From positions 1 to 22,279 of the forward strand of contig JAEXTK010000301.1 of NCBI GenBank assembly GCA_023406985.1: DNA of 22,279 nt, given 5' to 3'. A program made the translations under genes and the position numbers. The notes beneath the pieces were generated by a model. The model searched no databases. It had not been told where the DNA came from and saw only the letters and a program-made list of their open reading frames with translations. Positions within the stretch are counted from its first letter, which is position 1, and each line of letters opens with the position of its first letter. Below, piece after piece: positions 1 to 9,702 of this stretch. This stretch comes from Spirochaetota bacterium. Its GTDB lineage: Bacteria > Spirochaetota > Spirochaetia > Treponematales > Breznakiellaceae.

Positions 1-1
1 G

Positions 2-1111
2 CGCCTGGGGGCCGCGACGTTCCGGAGCCGGCTGGCCGCGGCGATGCCGGCCGTGCGCGCCGCGGCCGTCGCCGGCGTCATCCTCATCTGGTTCGCGGCC
101 TACGGGGCGTGGCGCCTCGGCCATCCGACGCCCGTCGTGGACAGGGTCCCCCTCGTGTTGGTGCAACACAACGGCGATTCCTGGGTCTCGGGCGGGGAAA
201 TCAAGTCGTTGCGGACGCTCATCGAGCTCACCCGGCAGGGGATGCGGGATCTCAGGGAAGGTAAGGCGACGCTCGGGGACGGTACGGCTATCGATCGCCC
301 CGCCCTCATCGCCTGGTCGGAGACGGTATTCCGCCGGCCTTTCGCCGAGTATCGACCCTTCTTCCGCAAGAATCCCAAAGGGGACCCCCTCATCCCCTTC
401 CTGGAGGAGGCGGGAACGCCGCTGCTCGCCGGCGCGCCGGAAATCTTGAACTGGGATACCTATGAGGCGACCAATTCGGCGCTCCTCATCCGCAGCGACG
501 CTCAAGTCGCCTATTCGTACGCCAAGCGGCACCCGGTGCCCTTCGCGGAGGCCATCCCCTTCTGGGAGTTCGCGTGGATGCGGAACTTCATCCAGAAAGT
601 CGTCGGCCTGGAGAGCGGTTGGACGATGGGAACGCAGGCCACGGTCATGGAGATCCCCACGCCGTCCGGTAGGCCCCTGCGCTTCGGCGTGCCGATCTGC
701 TTCGAGGACGCGTTCGCCGACGTGTGCGCCGACTTCTTCCGCGGCGGGGCCGATCTCCTCATCAACGTCACCAACGATTCCTGGTCGCGCACGATCTCTG
801 CGGAAACCCAGCACTATGTCGTCTCCCGATTTCGGGCCATCGAGAACCGGCGCGTCCTCGTGCGCGCGACGAACGGCGGCGTGACCGCCGTGGTCGACGC
901 CGAGGGCCGCACGCTCGCCTCGCTCCCCCTCTTTACCGAAGACGCCCTCGCCGTCCTCGTGCCGGTCCAGCGTTCCGAAATCCCGACGACCTATTTCCTC
1001 CTCGGCGATTGGCTCCCGGAGCTCCTTGCCGCCCTCCTGATCGGCCTCATCGCCTTCCGCGCCCGCGCGACGTACCGCGCGACGTACCGCGCGACGTACC
1101 GCGCGGCCTGA
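2..1111 (+). CDS. lnt: Apolipoprotein N-acyltransferase, C-terminal part (5' end outside window)
   Basis: The enzyme transfers the third acyl chain to the N-terminal cysteine of lipoproteins in the inner membrane. The reading frame is open to the left edge, so the N-terminal membrane helices lie upstream. The visible part starts with a membrane helix (about residues 20-40 of this fragment) and continues through the nitrilase-like domain. The catalytic triad of the family is visible: Glu in WSETVF (codon 320-322), Lys in AKRHPVPF (codon 524-526) and Cys in PICFEDAF (codon 698-700), followed by the conserved NVTNDSW stretch. A closing hydrophobic helix (LLAALLIGLIAF) ends the protein. The last residues are an RATY repeat encoded by a 12-bp tandem DNA repeat. 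An in-frame ATG at 44 is internal and not the true start. Identification is secure; only the length is unknown. Confidence 0.93.
   Translation, partial: RLGAATFRSRLAAAMPAVRAAAVAGVILIWFAAYGAWRLGHPTPVVDRVPLVLVQHNGDSWVSGGEIKSLRTLIELTRQGMRDLREGKATLGDGTAIDRPALIAWSETVFRRPFAEYRPFFRKNPKGDPLIPFLEEAGTPLLAGAPEILNWDTYEATNSALLIRSDAQVAYSYAKRHPVPFAEAIPFWEFAWMRNFIQKVVGLESGWTMGTQATVMEIPTPSGRPLRFGVPICFEDAFADVCADFFRGGADLLINVTNDSWSRTISAETQHYVVSRFRAIENRRVLVRATNGGVTAVVDAEGRTLASLPLFTEDALAVLVPVQRSEIPTTYFLLGDWLPELLAALLIGLIAFRARATYRATYRATYRAA
1065..1105 (+). repeat. 12-bp tandem repeat at the 3' end of lnt
   Basis: The unit GCGCGACGTACC occurs three times in perfect tandem (1065-1076, 1077-1088, 1089-1100), followed by a partial fourth copy GCGCG. 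It is in frame and encodes RATY repeats at the C terminus of Lnt, just before the stop. A unit length divisible by 3 means copy-number change would lengthen or shorten the tail without a frameshift. Confidence 0.9.
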
Positions 1112-1182
1112 GCCTTGCGGCGGAGGAAGTAAGCGGGGCGCGGCGGGAACGGAAGGCCCGGCGGCGGGAGCGGGACGCGGCC

Positions 1183-1211
1183 TTGACATTCTTTCCACGA
1201 GATGTTAACCA
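1183..1211 (+). promoter_or_regulatory. Candidate promoter of birA-bioYMN
   Basis: A perfect -35 box TTGACA lies at 1183-1188. With a 17-nt spacer the -10 would be TAACCA at 1206-1211, preceded by TG (1203-1204) as in extended -10 promoters. The -10 match is poor, but it lies inside the BirA operator. Predicted +1 is near 1218, only about 4 nt before the birA start codon. Confidence 0.55.
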
Positions 1212-1230
1212 CTATTTTGAAATGGTTAAC
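1204..1230 (+). promoter_or_regulatory. BirA operator (biotin-responsive repressor site)
   Basis: Perfect inverted repeat GTTAACC (1204-1210), 13-nt spacer, GGTTAAC (1224-1230). This matches the widely described bacterial BirA operator form, a GTTAACC / GGTTAAC dyad with a spacer of roughly 14-16 nt; here the spacer is 13 if only these 7-mers are counted. The right half begins at the G of the birA ATG. Biotinyl-AMP-bound BirA sitting here would cover the -10 region and start codon and silence birA and the downstream biotin transporter genes. Confidence 0.85.
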
Positions 1231-2214
1231 GAAACGCCGAAAGCGCCGTCCACGAAAGCGGTCATACTCAGCCGACTGCGCGAGCTCGCGGGAGAGCCGA
1301 TCTCCGGCGAGCGCCTCGCGGACGACGCCGGCGTCTCCAGGGTGGCGGTTTGGAAGGCCGCCGAAGCGCTCCGGGAAGCGGGGTACGCCATCTCCGCGGA
1401 TACCGAAGGGTACCGGCTGGACCCGGCCGCCCCCGACGATTTCCTCCATCCCTGGGAATTTCCCGGCCGCGAGGACCGCTTCCGGCATTGGACGGAGACC
1501 GGCAGCACCATGGACCGTGCGCGCGAACTCGCCGACCGCGGAAGCGGAGCAGGAACCGTCGCCGTGGCGGAGCGGCAGAGCGCGGGGAGGGGCCGGATCG
1601 GCAGGAGTTGGGCCTCGGAGGACGGCGGCCTCTTCTTCACCCTGGTGCTCGGCGGCGGCCAGGCCCTCCAGCGCTACGCGAGGACGGGCATGGCGGTCCA
1701 GATAGGCGTGGCGAGGGCCGTCTCGGCGACGGTGGGCGCCGACGCGCGGCTACGATGGCCGAACGACGTCTATGTCCGCGGCCGGAAGATCGCGGGCATC
1801 CTCACCGAACTCCGCGGAGAGGCGGACCGCGTCCGGTGGATCTGCGCCGGCGTCGGCGTCAACGTGAACAATGCCCCCCGGCTGGAACGGGCGACGAGTT
1901 GCGCGGATATCCTCGGCCACGCCCTCTCCCGAAGGAGGCTCCTCTCCGCGATTTTGAGCGAGCTCGAAGGTCCGGACCGCATCGGAGCGGAAGACGCGGC
2001 CCTCGCGGACGCCTGGAACGCGTTGGCGGATGGGCGCGGGGGGGACGTCTCCGTGACGGATGCCTCCCACGGGGACGGCGAACGCGGCTTCGCGCGCGAC
2101 CGCGGCCGTTTCCGCGGCGTGGACGGCTGGGGCCGCGCGGTCCTGGAGACGAAGAACGGCGTCATCGAACTGGAAGCGGGAACGGCGTCCCTGGCGTTCG
2201 ACCCGTTAATGTAG
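1222..2214 (+). CDS. birA: Bifunctional biotin operon repressor / biotin-[acetyl-CoA-carboxylase] ligase
   Basis: It activates biotin to biotinyl-5'-AMP, attaches it to the carboxyl-carrier protein, and acts as a biotin-responsive repressor. The 330-aa protein has an N-terminal winged helix-turn-helix (about residues 12-67: ISGERLADDAGVSRVAVWK). The ligase domain follows, with the biotinyl-AMP loop GRGRIGRSW (122-130), RWPND (178-182) and the active-site Lys in RKIAGI (Lys189), then an SH3-like C-terminal domain. The HTH shows it is the repressor class (group II), which fits the operator over its own start codon. ATG 1222 was chosen because it lies just upstream of the HTH; it lacks a Shine-Dalgarno sequence and may be read from an almost leaderless mRNA. 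It heads the bioYMN genes. Confidence 0.93.
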   Translation: MVNETPKAPSTKAVILSRLRELAGEPISGERLADDAGVSRVAVWKAAEALREAGYAISADTEGYRLDPAAPDDFLHPWEFPGREDRFRHWTETGSTMDRARELADRGSGAGTVAVAERQSAGRGRIGRSWASEDGGLFFTLVLGGGQALQRYARTGMAVQIGVARAVSATVGADARLRWPNDVYVRGRKIAGILTELRGEADRVRWICAGVGVNVNNAPRLERATSCADILGHALSRRRLLSAILSELEGPDRIGAEDAALADAWNALADGRGGDVSVTDASHGDGERGFARDRGRFRGVDGWGRAVLETKNGVIELEAGTASLAFDPLM

Positions 2215-2216
2215 AC

Positions 2217-2234
2217 CCCGCGGCGAACCGCGGG
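2217..2234 (+). other. GC-rich stem-loop between birA and bioY
   Basis: Perfect 7-bp inverted repeat CCCGCGG / CCGCGGG around a CGAA loop, just after the birA stop and about 8 nt before the bioY ribosome binding site. No T-run follows, so it is not a typical intrinsic terminator. It may stabilise or process the polycistronic mRNA. Confidence 0.6.
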
Positions 2235-2257
2235 ATAACGCAGCAAAGGAGTATCCT

Positions 2258-2839
2258 ATGTCGAACGAACGAACGCCGACGCGGAGCGGAACGGCTCTCG
2301 TCGGGACCACCCTGGTCGCCCTCTTCGCCGCGCTCATCGCCGCGGGAACGTTCATCGCGTTCCCCCTCCCCGTCTCGCCGGTTCCCATCGTCCTACAGAA
2401 TCTCTTCGTGGTGCTCGCCGGACTGGTCCTCGGGCCCGCCCTCGGCGCGGCCGCGGTCGCCGTCTATCTCCTCGTGGGTGCCGTCGGAGCGCCCGTCTTC
2501 GCGGGCGCGACCGGCGGCTTCGCGCACTTCTTCGGGCCGACGGGCGGCTACCTGGCCGGGTATCTCGCGGCGGCGCTCGTGGCGGGCCTCGTCGCGGGGA
2601 AACCGCGGCCGGAGGTCAAGACGCCGATCCTCGCGCTCGCCGCCGCGGCGGTACTCGCGTTCCTCGCGGTCTACGTGCCCGGGGTCCTGCGCCTCAAGGC
2701 GGTATTGGGGGCGGACTGGTCCAAGGCGCTCGCCGCGGGATTCCTGCCCTTCATCGCGGGCGACCTCGTAAAGGCGGCGATCGCGGTCGCGGTCGCGCCC
2801 AGGCTGAGACGCTTGGCGGCCGACCACCTCCATGCCTGA
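2258..2839 (+). CDS. bioY: Biotin ECF transporter substrate-binding (S) component BioY
   Basis: BioY is the membrane protein that binds biotin for import by an energy-coupling factor transporter. The 193-aa product is strongly hydrophobic, with about six membrane segments, and has the BioY hallmark around VFAGATGGFAHFFGPTGGYL (about residues 80-100) plus the early motif FPLPVSPVPIVLQ. The start has an excellent ribosome binding site (AAAGGAG, 6 nt before ATG). The stop overlaps the start of the ATPase gene by 8 bp, so translation of the two is probably coupled. It lies 43 nt after birA with no promoter evident between them, so it should be controlled by the BirA operator upstream of birA. Confidence 0.95.
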   Translation: MSNERTPTRSGTALVGTTLVALFAALIAAGTFIAFPLPVSPVPIVLQNLFVVLAGLVLGPALGAAAVAVYLLVGAVGAPVFAGATGGFAHFFGPTGGYLAGYLAAALVAGLVAGKPRPEVKTPILALAAAAVLAFLAVYVPGVLRLKAVLGADWSKALAAGFLPFIAGDLVKAAIAVAVAPRLRRLAADHLHA

Positions 2840-3590
2840 ACCGCTCTTCGCGATCGAGGGCCTCCGCAAGACCTTCCCCGACGGGACGGAGGCGCTCGGC
2901 GGCGTGGACCTGGAGATCCGGGCTTCCGAGTGCCTCGTGATCGCCGGCTCCAACGGCTCGGGGAAAACCCTGCTCATGCGCATGCTGGTCGCGCTCGCGG
3001 AACCGAACGCCGGCCGGGTCCTCTTCCGGGGGAAGGAAGTCGGTGCCGACCCGGACCGGGTACGGCGGTCCGTGGGGCTCGTATTCCAGGACGCGGACGC
3101 CCAGGTGGTGGGCGAGACGGTCGAGGAGGACGTCGCCTTCGGCCCTAAAAACCTTCGCCTCCCCGCGGCGGAGGTCGGCGCGGCGGTGGACGCGGCGCTC
3201 CGGGCGACCGGGCTCGAGTCCAAACGGGCTTCGCCGCCGCGGAGGCTTTCGGGGGGCGAAAAGCGGCGGCTCGCCGTCGCGGGCGTCCTCGCGATGGGCT
3301 GCGAGGTCATCGTCATGGACGAACCCTTCGCCAACCTCGACTGGCCGGGCGTCGTCCAGGTCCTCCGTTCCATCGCCGCGCTCAAGGCCGCGGGGAAGAC
3401 CGTGGTCGTGCTCACCCACGAGCTGGAGAAGGTACTCGCGCTGGCTGACCGCCTCGTGATCCTGGACCGGGGCCGCATCCGCGACGACGGGAAACCGGAG
3501 GAAGTCCTCTCCCGCGGGGTCGCTCCGTACGGCGTGCGCGATCCGCGGCAGACCTATGAACGCGTGGAGGATTGCTCGTGGCTCGCGTGA
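2832..3590 (+). CDS. bioM: Energy-coupling factor transporter ATPase (biotin transport, BioM-type)
   Basis: This is the ABC ATPase that energises biotin import with the EcfT-type protein encoded next. The 252-aa protein has Walker A GSNGSGKT (39-46), Q-loop VFQDADAQ (85-91), signature LSGGEKRRLAVAG (139-151), Walker B with MDEP (162-165) and the switch His in LTHE. The wording of the Q-loop and signature (LSGGEKRR) is typical of the cobalt/ECF ATPase group rather than classical importers. Its start overlaps the end of bioY. Because a single ATPase and single T protein are co-transcribed with bioY, a dedicated BioMNY transporter is the simplest reading; sharing with other S components elsewhere cannot be excluded. 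Confidence 0.92.
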   Translation: MPEPLFAIEGLRKTFPDGTEALGGVDLEIRASECLVIAGSNGSGKTLLMRMLVALAEPNAGRVLFRGKEVGADPDRVRRSVGLVFQDADAQVVGETVEEDVAFGPKNLRLPAAEVGAAVDAALRATGLESKRASPPRRLSGGEKRRLAVAGVLAMGCEVIVMDEPFANLDWPGVVQVLRSIAALKAAGKTVVVLTHELEKVLALADRLVILDRGRIRDDGKPEEVLSRGVAPYGVRDPRQTYERVEDCSWLA

Positions 3591-4357
3591 CGCCGTACGC
3601 CTACCTTCCGGGTACGACGATTATCCACCGCGCGCACGCGCTCGGGAAGCTCGTCGGCCTCCTCCTCGTCTCGCTCGCCCCCTTCTCTTTCGGCGCGGGC
3701 GGCCTCGCGGCGGCGGCCGGGGCGACCGCCGTCGCGGCGGCGCTCGCCCGTATCCCGCCGCGGCGCCTCTTCGCCGGTTCGCTCCCGCTCGTCGTCGCGA
3801 CGCTCTTCGTCGTCGCGTTGCGGGCCGTGGTCTTCCGTCCGCTCGACGCTCCGGAGACCCTCGTGGCCATCGACGGCGCGGGGCTCGGGGAAGGGCTCCG
3901 GTTCGCGCTCGGCCTCGTCGTGGCCTTCGCCGCGGGCGCCGTGCTCTTCGGCACCACCACGAGCGCGGAGCTCAGGGAGGCGGTGTCCCGCGCCGAGGAA
4001 TGGGTCGCCGCTCCCCTCGCCCGTCTGCTCCGCGCTCTCCCCGGGGAGCCCTGTCGCCGCCTCGCTTCGCGGCTCGAACGGTCGAGGCTCGCCCTCGTCT
4101 TCGCGTTGACCCTCGGCTTCCTGCCGCGCGTCTTCGAGGTATGGGAGGCCGCGACCGAAGCCCGCGCGGCTCGGTTGGGCAAGACGGGGCCGCTCGGCGT
4201 CGCGGCCGTGACGCCCCTCGCCATAGAGCGGCTCATGGAAATGGCGGCGGAGACCGCGCGGGCCATGGAGGCGCGCGGCGCGACCTTGGACCGCCCTTAT
4301 CCCGAAAGGGCCGCGAAGATGCGGGCCTCGAGCGGCGCCGCCGTAACCGACGAATAG
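3578..4357 (+). CDS. bioN: Energy-coupling factor transporter transmembrane protein (BioN/EcfT-type)
   Basis: This membrane coupling subunit links BioY to the ATPase. The product (259 aa from GTG 3578) has several hydrophobic helices in the first half. It carries the two cytoplasmic coupling motifs of EcfT proteins, Ala-Arg-Ala in EARAARLG and Ala-Arg-Gly in MEARGATL, which contact the ATPase. The GTG at 3578 was chosen because GGAGG (3566-3570) lies 7 nt upstream; the TTG at 3572 would be only 1 nt from it. The gene overlaps the end of bioM by 13 bp. Its last 61 bp overlap the end of the convergent ABC ATPase gene on the other strand. Confidence 0.9.
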   Translation: MARVTPYAYLPGTTIIHRAHALGKLVGLLLVSLAPFSFGAGGLAAAAGATAVAAALARIPPRRLFAGSLPLVVATLFVVALRAVVFRPLDAPETLVAIDGAGLGEGLRFALGLVVAFAAGAVLFGTTTSAELREAVSRAEEWVAAPLARLLRALPGEPCRRLASRLERSRLALVFALTLGFLPRVFEVWEAATEARAARLGKTGPLGVAAVTPLAIERLMEMAAETARAMEARGATLDRPYPERAAKMRASSGAAVTDE

Positions 4358-5031
4358 GCGCGGTCCGCCTGCGGCAGATCGATTCGCTCGTCCAAGACCA
4401 CGCGGACGGGGCGCCCGGCTATGACGACCGCCCGGTCCGCGAGGTAGAGCGCCTCCCGCGGATCGTGGGTCGCCGCCACCGCGATGCGGCGCTCCCGTTC
4501 CAAGAGGTCGAGCGTCAGGTCCATGAGCTGAATGCGGAGCGGCAAATCGAGGGACTGGAAGGGCTCGTCCATGAGCACGAGCGGCGCGGGATACGCGAAG
4601 GCCCGCGCGATGGAAGCCCGCTGGCGCTGACCGCCCGAGAGCTCGTCGGGCAGCGCCCGTTCCAGGCCGCCGAGCCCGACGGCTTGGAGGAATTCCCGCG
4701 CGCGATCGCGGGAGGCCTTTTTTCCGTAGATCGCTTCGATCGGGATCGCGACGTTTTCCAATGCCGTCCGCCACGGGAAGAGCCGCGGTTCCTGGAACAC
4801 GAAAGATACCCGCCGCGGCGCCCCGCCCTCCGCCTCCTGACCGTCCGCGAGGCGCACGTTTCCCGCGGAGGGCAGGAGGAGACCGGCGATCAGGGCGAGC
4901 AACGTGGACTTGCCGCAGCCCGATGGACCGAGGAGGACCGTCGGCCTGCCCGCTTCGGCGCGGAAGGAGAAGCGGTCGAAGAGGGCTTCCCTTCCGTACG
5001 CGAACGAGAGATCGTCAACGACGAGGGGCAT
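4297..5031 (-). CDS. ABC transporter ATPase, nitrate/sulfonate/taurine (SsuB/TauB-like) family
   Basis: ATP-hydrolysing subunit of a three-gene importer. The 244-aa protein has Walker A GPSGCGKST (35-43), Q-loop VFQEPRLFPW, signature LSGGQRQRASIARAF, Walker B VLMDEPF and the switch His in ATHDPREA. The RLFPW wording after the Q-loop is characteristic of the nitrate/sulfonate/taurine-type group. ATG 5031 is preceded by GGAGG at 4 nt and overlaps the permease gene end by 17 bp, giving the order binding protein, permease, ATPase. The substrate cannot be told from the sequence. The gene ends inside the 3' end of bioN. Confidence 0.9.
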   Translation of the reverse strand: MPLVVDDLSFAYGREALFDRFSFRAEAGRPTVLLGPSGCGKSTLLALIAGLLLPSAGNVRLADGQEAEGGAPRRVSFVFQEPRLFPWRTALENVAIPIEAIYGKKASRDRAREFLQAVGLGGLERALPDELSGGQRQRASIARAFAYPAPLVLMDEPFQSLDLPLRIQLMDLTLDLLERERRIAVAATHDPREALYLADRAVVIAGRPVRVVLDERIDLPQADRAYSSVTAAPLEARIFAALSG

Positions 5032-5785
5032 GGAGCCTCCGTTTCTTGAACGCCGGAAGCGCGAGTTCCGTGACGGCGGCGAGCAGGACGGTCGCCGCCG
5101 TCCAGGCGAACAGCTCGGTCGTCTCCAGCATGGCCTTGGCCGCCTGCATGCCCGCGCCGAGGGACCGCGCGGGCTGCGCGATGACCTCCGCCGCCACGAC
5201 GACCTTCCAGCAGAGCGAAAGCGAGCTCCGCGCGCCCGCGAGGAGGTACGGAGCGAGCGTCGGCAGGTAGAGGTGCCGGAGACGGGCCAGCCGCGACAGC
5301 CCGTACACCCGGGAGACCTCCAGGAGCCGCTTATCCGCGGAACGGACTCCCTCGGCGGCATTGGCGGCCATGACGGGGAAAATCATGAGGAATGACGTGA
5401 AAATGGGCGTCCGCTCCTGACCGAACCAGAGCAGCGCGATCAAGATGACCGAAAGCACCGGCGTCGCCGCCACGACGGAAAAGAACGGCCGCACGAAGGC
5501 GCGGACGCGCGCGTCCAGGCCCGAAGCGATGCCCACGAGGGCGGCCACGGGGATCGCGAAGGCCAGCCCCGCCGCGACGCGGAGGGTCGATCCGAGGGCC
5601 GCGAGGAGGAAGCGCTCCGTACGCGCGAGCGCCAGGAGCGCGCGGAGGGTCGCGACCGGTCCGGGGAGGATGAGGGCGCTGTCCACGATCCGGGCCGCGC
5701 CTTCCCACCCGATCGAGAGCGCGAGGGCGCCGGCCGCGGTCCAAAGCGCCGCGCGCGTCGGCGGCAGGCTATGCGCGGCACGCAC
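5015..5785 (-). CDS. ABC transporter permease, SsuC/TauC-like family
   Basis: Inner-membrane channel subunit of the same importer. It is 256 aa from GTG 5785, with about six membrane helices. The EAA-type cytoplasmic loop lies near residues 165-190 (EVSRVYGLSRLARLRHLYLPTLAPYLLAG), the site that docks onto the ATPase, followed by the family's W-K-V-V-V-A-A-E stretch. The GTG was chosen because the frame upstream runs back into the binding-protein gene and no in-frame ATG precedes the first helix. It begins 2 nt after the binding protein's stop, so translation is likely coupled. A TTG at 5791 is an alternative start. The substrate is unknown. Confidence 0.9.
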   Translation of the reverse strand: MRAAHSLPPTRAALWTAAGALALSIGWEGAARIVDSALILPGPVATLRALLALARTERFLLAALGSTLRVAAGLAFAIPVAALVGIASGLDARVRAFVRPFFSVVAATPVLSVILIALLWFGQERTPIFTSFLMIFPVMAANAAEGVRSADKRLLEVSRVYGLSRLARLRHLYLPTLAPYLLAGARSSLSLCWKVVVAAEVIAQPARSLGAGMQAAKAMLETTELFAWTAATVLLAAVTELALPAFKKRRLHAPRR

Positions 5786-5787
5786 CT

Positions 5788-6765
5788 TCAATAACGCTCC
5801 AGGTAGAAGGACGCGGGAGGCAACCGTCCGCCTATGGAAGCCGGCGACGTCTCCAGGAAGACGCGGAGCAGGGCCTCGATCGCGGGCCGCGCTTCGGCGG
5901 CGCTCGTGAACGCGTAGGCGCTCTTCGGGATCGCCGCGGCGGCCACCGCCGCCTTGACGCCGAGTCCGTGCTTCTCCACGAGGGTCCCCGCCTCGGCAGG
6001 ATGCGCCCGCGCCCACTCCAGCGAGGCGCGGTACGCGTCGGCCACGGCGCGGACCGCGGCCGGCCGCGACGCGGCGAAGCGCGCGTCCACGACGAGCAGG
6101 GTCATGGGATAGGTGGCGCTTCCGCCGACGCGCGCCCATTCGGCCTGTACGTCGCAGACCTGCGTGAGCGTCGGCCTTCCGAGAAGGGCCATCGTGGCGA
6201 AGGGTTCGGGAAGCAGAGCGACGGCGACGCGCCCCGCGATGAGCGCCTGGGCTATTTCAGGGTACGCGAGCGAAAAACCTAGCTTCACGTCCTTCCCGGG
6301 CGAGAGTCCGTTGGCGGAAAGGATTCGCCGGAAGACGTTGTCCGGCGTGGCGCCCTGCCCCGCGACCTCCACCGACTTGCCGCGGAGGTCGGCGATGGAC
6401 CGTATGGTCGGGTCGGCGGAAAGAAGGTTCAGCATGCCGTTGTTCACGACCGCCGCGGCCTGAAGGGGAACGCCGGCGGCGGCGAGCTTGGCGGCGATGT
6501 TCGGCGGCAGGATGCCGACCTTCGCCTCGCCCGAAACGAGTTTCGCGATCATGAGTTCGACGTTGGCGAGGGCTTCCAGGGAAACCGGAACGCCCTCCGC
6601 GGTCGGCGGCTCCTCGAACATCCGCACCATGCCGACGCCGGACGGTCCCTTGAGGCCGTATACGGTGAACGGCGCGGCCGCGGACGGCGTAGCCGCGGAC
6701 TCTTCCGCCGCGAGGGCGCCCGCCGCGACGAGGAACGCCGCGGCCAGGATTCGGTATTTCAGCAT
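5788..6765 (-). CDS. ABC transporter substrate-binding protein, NMT1/SsuA-like
   Basis: Periplasmic (or membrane-tethered) binding protein of the importer. It is 325 aa with a signal sequence (LKYRILAAAFLVAAGALA, probable cleavage after an Ala near residue 19) and no lipobox cysteine in it. The mature part has features of the NMT1/THI5-SsuA fold family: an early G-P-S-G-V-G segment, the KLVSGEAKVGILPP region, DLRGKSVEVAGQGATPDNVFRRIL (roughly residues 127-150) and ALLPEPFA. Family members bind nitrate, sulfonates, taurine, riboflavin or thiamine precursors; nothing visible, such as a TPP or FMN riboswitch, narrows it. The ATG has GGAGG 6 nt upstream. A promoter and a palindrome precede it. 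Confidence 0.85.
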   Translation of the reverse strand: MLKYRILAAAFLVAAGALAAEESAATPSAAAPFTVYGLKGPSGVGMVRMFEEPPTAEGVPVSLEALANVELMIAKLVSGEAKVGILPPNIAAKLAAAGVPLQAAAVVNNGMLNLLSADPTIRSIADLRGKSVEVAGQGATPDNVFRRILSANGLSPGKDVKLGFSLAYPEIAQALIAGRVAVALLPEPFATMALLGRPTLTQVCDVQAEWARVGGSATYPMTLLVVDARFAASRPAAVRAVADAYRASLEWARAHPAEAGTLVEKHGLGVKAAVAAAAIPKSAYAFTSAAEARPAIEALLRVFLETSPASIGGRLPPASFYLERY

Positions 6766-6779
6766 CGAAAGCCTCCGTT

Positions 6780-6793
6780 GTGATCCCGATCAC
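6780..6793. promoter_or_regulatory. Palindrome at the importer operon's transcription start (candidate operator)
   Basis: GTGATC-CC-GATCAC: perfect 6-bp arms around a 2-bp centre. It abuts the predicted -10 of the minus-strand importer promoter and so overlaps the expected +1, a classic repressor position. The regulator is unknown. Confidence 0.5.
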
Positions 6794-6820
6794 CATAGCG
6801 AAGGAGGGCGATCGAGTGAA
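6792..6820 (-). promoter_or_regulatory. Candidate promoter of the ABC importer operon
   Basis: On the minus strand, a -35 box TTCACT (6820-6815), a 17-nt spacer and a -10 box TATGGT (6797-6792). Each box matches the sigma-70 consensus at 4 of 6 positions. Predicted start is near 6785, about 20 nt before the binding-protein ATG, leaving room for its GGAGG ribosome binding site. Confidence 0.5.
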
Positions 6821-6827
6821 GGGGGCG

Positions 6828-6861
6828 AAAAAAAGGGCGCGTCCGCGGAGGACGCGCCCTT
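6828..6861 (-). terminator. Rho-independent terminator of ppdK
   Basis: Perfect 12-bp stem AAGGGCGCGTCC / GGACGCGCCCTT with a 5-nt loop, followed on the minus strand by an unbroken run of T (complement of A6828-6834). It lies 24 nt after the ppdK stop codon and separates ppdK from the ABC importer operon that follows on the same strand. Confidence 0.9.
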
Positions 6862-6884
6862 GGGGGGCAGCGGTAGCTTCCGGC

Positions 6885-9548
<2,664 letters not shown>

Positions 9549-9576
9549 GGTATTGTTTCCTCCGTTACGAATCAAG

Positions 9577-9604
9577 AGTTAATCCATAAGTCTTGTTCTG
9601 TCAA
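9577..9604 (-). promoter_or_regulatory. Candidate promoter of ppdK
   Basis: On the minus strand a perfect -35 box TTGACA (9604-9599) is followed after 16 nt by TTAACT (9582-9577), a weak -10. Predicted start is near 9570, giving a leader of about 20 nt that carries the GGAGGA ribosome binding site. The -35 is convincing; the -10 is not. Confidence 0.4.
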
Positions 9605-9621
9605 GGATAAACAATCAATAA

Positions 9622-9645
9622 GGCAGCCGCGGCCCGGCCGCTGCC
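9622..9645. other. GC-rich inverted repeat in the ppdK/helicase intergenic region
   Basis: GGCAGC (9622-9627) and GCTGCC (9640-9645) flank a GC-only loop that holds two GGCC words. It lies upstream of both divergent genes and has no adjoining T-run suited to termination. The rest of this 240-nt gap (9549-9788) is A/T-richer than the surroundings and holds the two promoters, a dyad at 9690-9702 and a TTTGT-CA-ACAAA dyad at 9716-9727. Confidence 0.4.
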
Positions 9646-9689
9646 GAAATCGTGGGGGAATGCAAAAAATCGACCTACTCGGCCATCAT

Positions 9690-9702
9690 CCGCATAATGC
9701 GG
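9690..9702. promoter_or_regulatory. 13-bp dyad upstream of the helicase gene
   Basis: CCGCAT-A-ATGCGG is a perfect inverted repeat about a single central base, in the divergent ppdK/helicase intergenic region, roughly 50 bp upstream of the helicase -35. Its position suits a regulator binding site; no regulator can be named. Confidence 0.3.

Noticed and set aside
724..1221. Upstream extension of birA into lnt in the same frame.
   Set aside because: The extension overlaps the lnt coding region out of frame and is Arg/Pro-rich. The HTH domain starts right after ATG 1222.
6260..6800. TPP, FMN or other riboswitch upstream of the NMT1-like importer.
   Set aside because: The predicted leader is about 20 nt, too short for an aptamer, and no conserved aptamer pattern is visible.
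9622..9645. GC-rich inverted repeat as a terminator.
   Set aside because: It lies upstream of both divergent genes and no T-run follows on either strand.
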